Assembly: GCF_945952405.1 (NCBI RefSeq)
Contig: NZ_CAMFIA010000003.1
Coordinates: 62,001-126,000, forward strand
Reading direction: 5' to 3'
Length of the DNA: 64,000 bases
Origin: an uncultured Stenotrophomonas sp.
Lineage (GTDB): Bacteria; Pseudomonadota; Gammaproteobacteria; Xanthomonadales; Xanthomonadaceae
Numbering within the stretch: position 1 is the first letter of the stretch; each line of letters begins with the position of its first letter. The notes beneath the pieces are model-generated. The model did not search any database. It was not told where the DNA came from and saw only the letters and a list, made by a program, of their open reading frames with translations. Shown here one piece after another: positions 62,921 to 64,000 of the stretch. Made by a program: the position numbers and the translations under genes.

Positions 62921-63966
62921 TGCGGAATCTCCAGCAGCGCCTGCATGCGGTCGCCGACCGGCTGCAGGGTGAAACGCCCGCGCGTGCCGAGCTGCGCACG
63001 CAGATAGGCCAGGCCAACACCGTGCCCGTGACTGGGCTCGCCGGCACTGCCCAGCGGATTGTCCACCCGCAGGCGCAGCACGTCGTGGTCCAGCGAAGCA
63101 CGGATCCGCACCTCGCCGCCGCCGGGACGGCTGGCAATGCCGTGCTTGATCGCGTTCTCCACCAGCAGCTGCAGCGCCATCGCCGGCAGCTGCGCCTGCG
63201 AGGCATCGGCCTCGATGTGCTGCTGCACCTGCAGCCGCTGTTCGAAGTGGATCGCCTCGATCGCCAGGTAGTCGTCGACCATCGCCAGCTCCTCGGCCAG
63301 CGTGACCTGCTCGCTGCGGTTGTGCGCCAGGGCCTGGCGCAGCGTGCGCGACAGCCGGGTCACCATGTCGCGCGCGCGTTCCGGGTCTTCCAGGATCAGC
63401 GCGCGCAGGTTGTTCAGCGCATTGAACATGAAGTGCGGGTTGAGCCGCGCACGCAGTGCGTCCCGTTCCAGTGCGCTGCGCTCGGCCTCTGCGCGCAGCC
63501 GCGCCAGCTCACTGTGGCGGGCCCGGCGCAGGCCGTGCAGGCCGGCCCACAGGCCGGTCCACATCAGCAGGAACAGCGCGGTGTTCATCCAGTACACCAG
63601 TACCGAAGACCATTGGTAGTCCGCATGGCCTCCGGGCAGTTGCACCCAGCCCAGCGCCAGCGCCGGCAGCAGCAGCGCGGCGGTCACCAGCTGTGCGACG
63701 CTGGCCCCCAGCACCACGCCGGCGGCCAGCTTCAGCAGCAGGCTGCCCAGGCTTCCGTCCCACCAGCGCTGGCGCAGCGCAACCGAGCGCAGCGCACCGC
63801 TGCACAGCCACAGGCAGGCAGCCACGCTGACGGTGATCAACACGATGCCGCTGTATACCGCGCCGCCCCCGATCCGCATCCCGACCCACAGCCCGTACAG
63901 CGCATAGCCGGACCACGCCAGTGCGTTGAGCGTCCAGAAGCGGCGGGAGGGCGTGGTGGCGTCCAT
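62917..63966 (-). CDS. LytS-type sensor histidine kinase
   Basis: A 349-residue kinase. Four hydrophobic helices occupy about 10-155; a coiled-coil linker follows (ARLRAEAERSALERD). The His_kinase domain has the phospho-His in LNPHFMFNALNNLRAL, and the ATP-binding region has LVENAIKHGI and HGVGLAYLRAQL. Absence of an extracytoplasmic domain suggests signal sensing within the membrane. ATG 63966 is chosen; a GTG at 63996 is in frame. Anything further upstream lies outside the window. Confidence 0.91.
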   Translation of the reverse strand: MDATTPSRRFWTLNALAWSGYALYGLWVGMRIGGGAVYSGIVLITVSVAACLWLCSGALRSVALRQRWWDGSLGSLLLKLAAGVVLGASVAQLVTAALLLPALALGWVQLPGGHADYQWSSVLVYWMNTALFLLMWTGLWAGLHGLRRARHSELARLRAEAERSALERDALRARLNPHFMFNALNNLRALILEDPERARDMVTRLSRTLRQALAHNRSEQVTLAEELAMVDDYLAIEAIHFEQRLQVQQHIEADASQAQLPAMALQLLVENAIKHGIASRPGGGEVRIRASLDHDVLRLRVDNPLGSAGEPSHGHGVGLAYLRAQLGTRGRFTLQPVGDRMQALLEIPQ

Positions 63967-64000
63967 GTGGGCCTTGGCGGTGGGCAGGGAATGCACAGCA

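Overview
The window reads as chromosomal DNA of a Stenotrophomonas species, most likely in or near the S. maltophilia complex (family Xanthomonadaceae). The grounds are the very high GC content with matching codon use, the Xanthomonadaceae-like gene order, and above all about 30 short GTAG-type palindromic repeats (SMAG/REP elements) between genes. I saw no tRNA, rRNA, insertion sequence, prophage or CRISPR array.

Layout. 1-4264: end of glnS, two unknown proteins, a nucleoside deaminase, rlmM and an EF-hand protein. 4334-6720 (minus): ubiH-ubiI. 6829-16700 (plus): a vitamin B12 pair (BtuM-like transporter and PduO-type adenosyltransferase), then a chain of mostly overlapping genes: HDAC-like deacetylase, lptD, surA, pdxA, rsmA, apaG, apaH and a DUF1287 lipoprotein. 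16763-20974 (minus): lgt-thyA-folA and lemA with two TPM-domain genes. 21265-27016: MFS exporter, TerC, dgkA, an SGNH hydrolase and an OmpR-type two-component system. 27104-30984: tesA divergent from an ABC transporter of the YbbA-YbbP type. 31135-35333 (minus): a heme-uptake locus with a Fur box, hemP, a TonB-dependent receptor, an unknown protein and a DUF6607 protein. 35489-35699: a tandem REP array. 35714-39236: aldo/keto reductase, nucleoside transporter and ribokinase-family kinase, ending in a strong terminator. 39275-41790 (minus): an apparently transferred two-gene weapon module, a lipoprotein immunity candidate plus an XVIPCD type IV secretion effector broken by a frameshift, and next to it an older reading-frame remnant. 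41983-48437: membrane protein, dusB, a methyltransferase, a YdjM-like hydrolase, and a metallophosphoesterase coupled to an OlsF-like fused acyltransferase. 48762-57742: metK, a thioesterase, ppc, an S9 peptidase, and ahcY behind an SAH riboswitch. 57991-64000: ybaK, a small CxxC protein, a TonB-like protein, DUF3228, an amidohydrolase and a LytS/LytR-type two-component system.

How the parts work together. Most genes are core housekeeping: outer-membrane biogenesis (lptD and surA, with lgt and the lipoproteins), folate and thymidylate (folA-thyA), the S-adenosylmethionine cycle (metK and ahcY, the latter sensed through SAH), ubiquinone (ubiH-ubiI) and ribosomal or tRNA modification (rlmM, rsmA, dusB). 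The accessory content is small: the heme locus, the type IV effector module, the probable ornithine-lipid acyltransferase and the REP repeats. The repeats are unusually active here. They form four tandem arrays with different periods and long head-to-head dimers, and in two places they supply the stop codon of the neighbouring gene.
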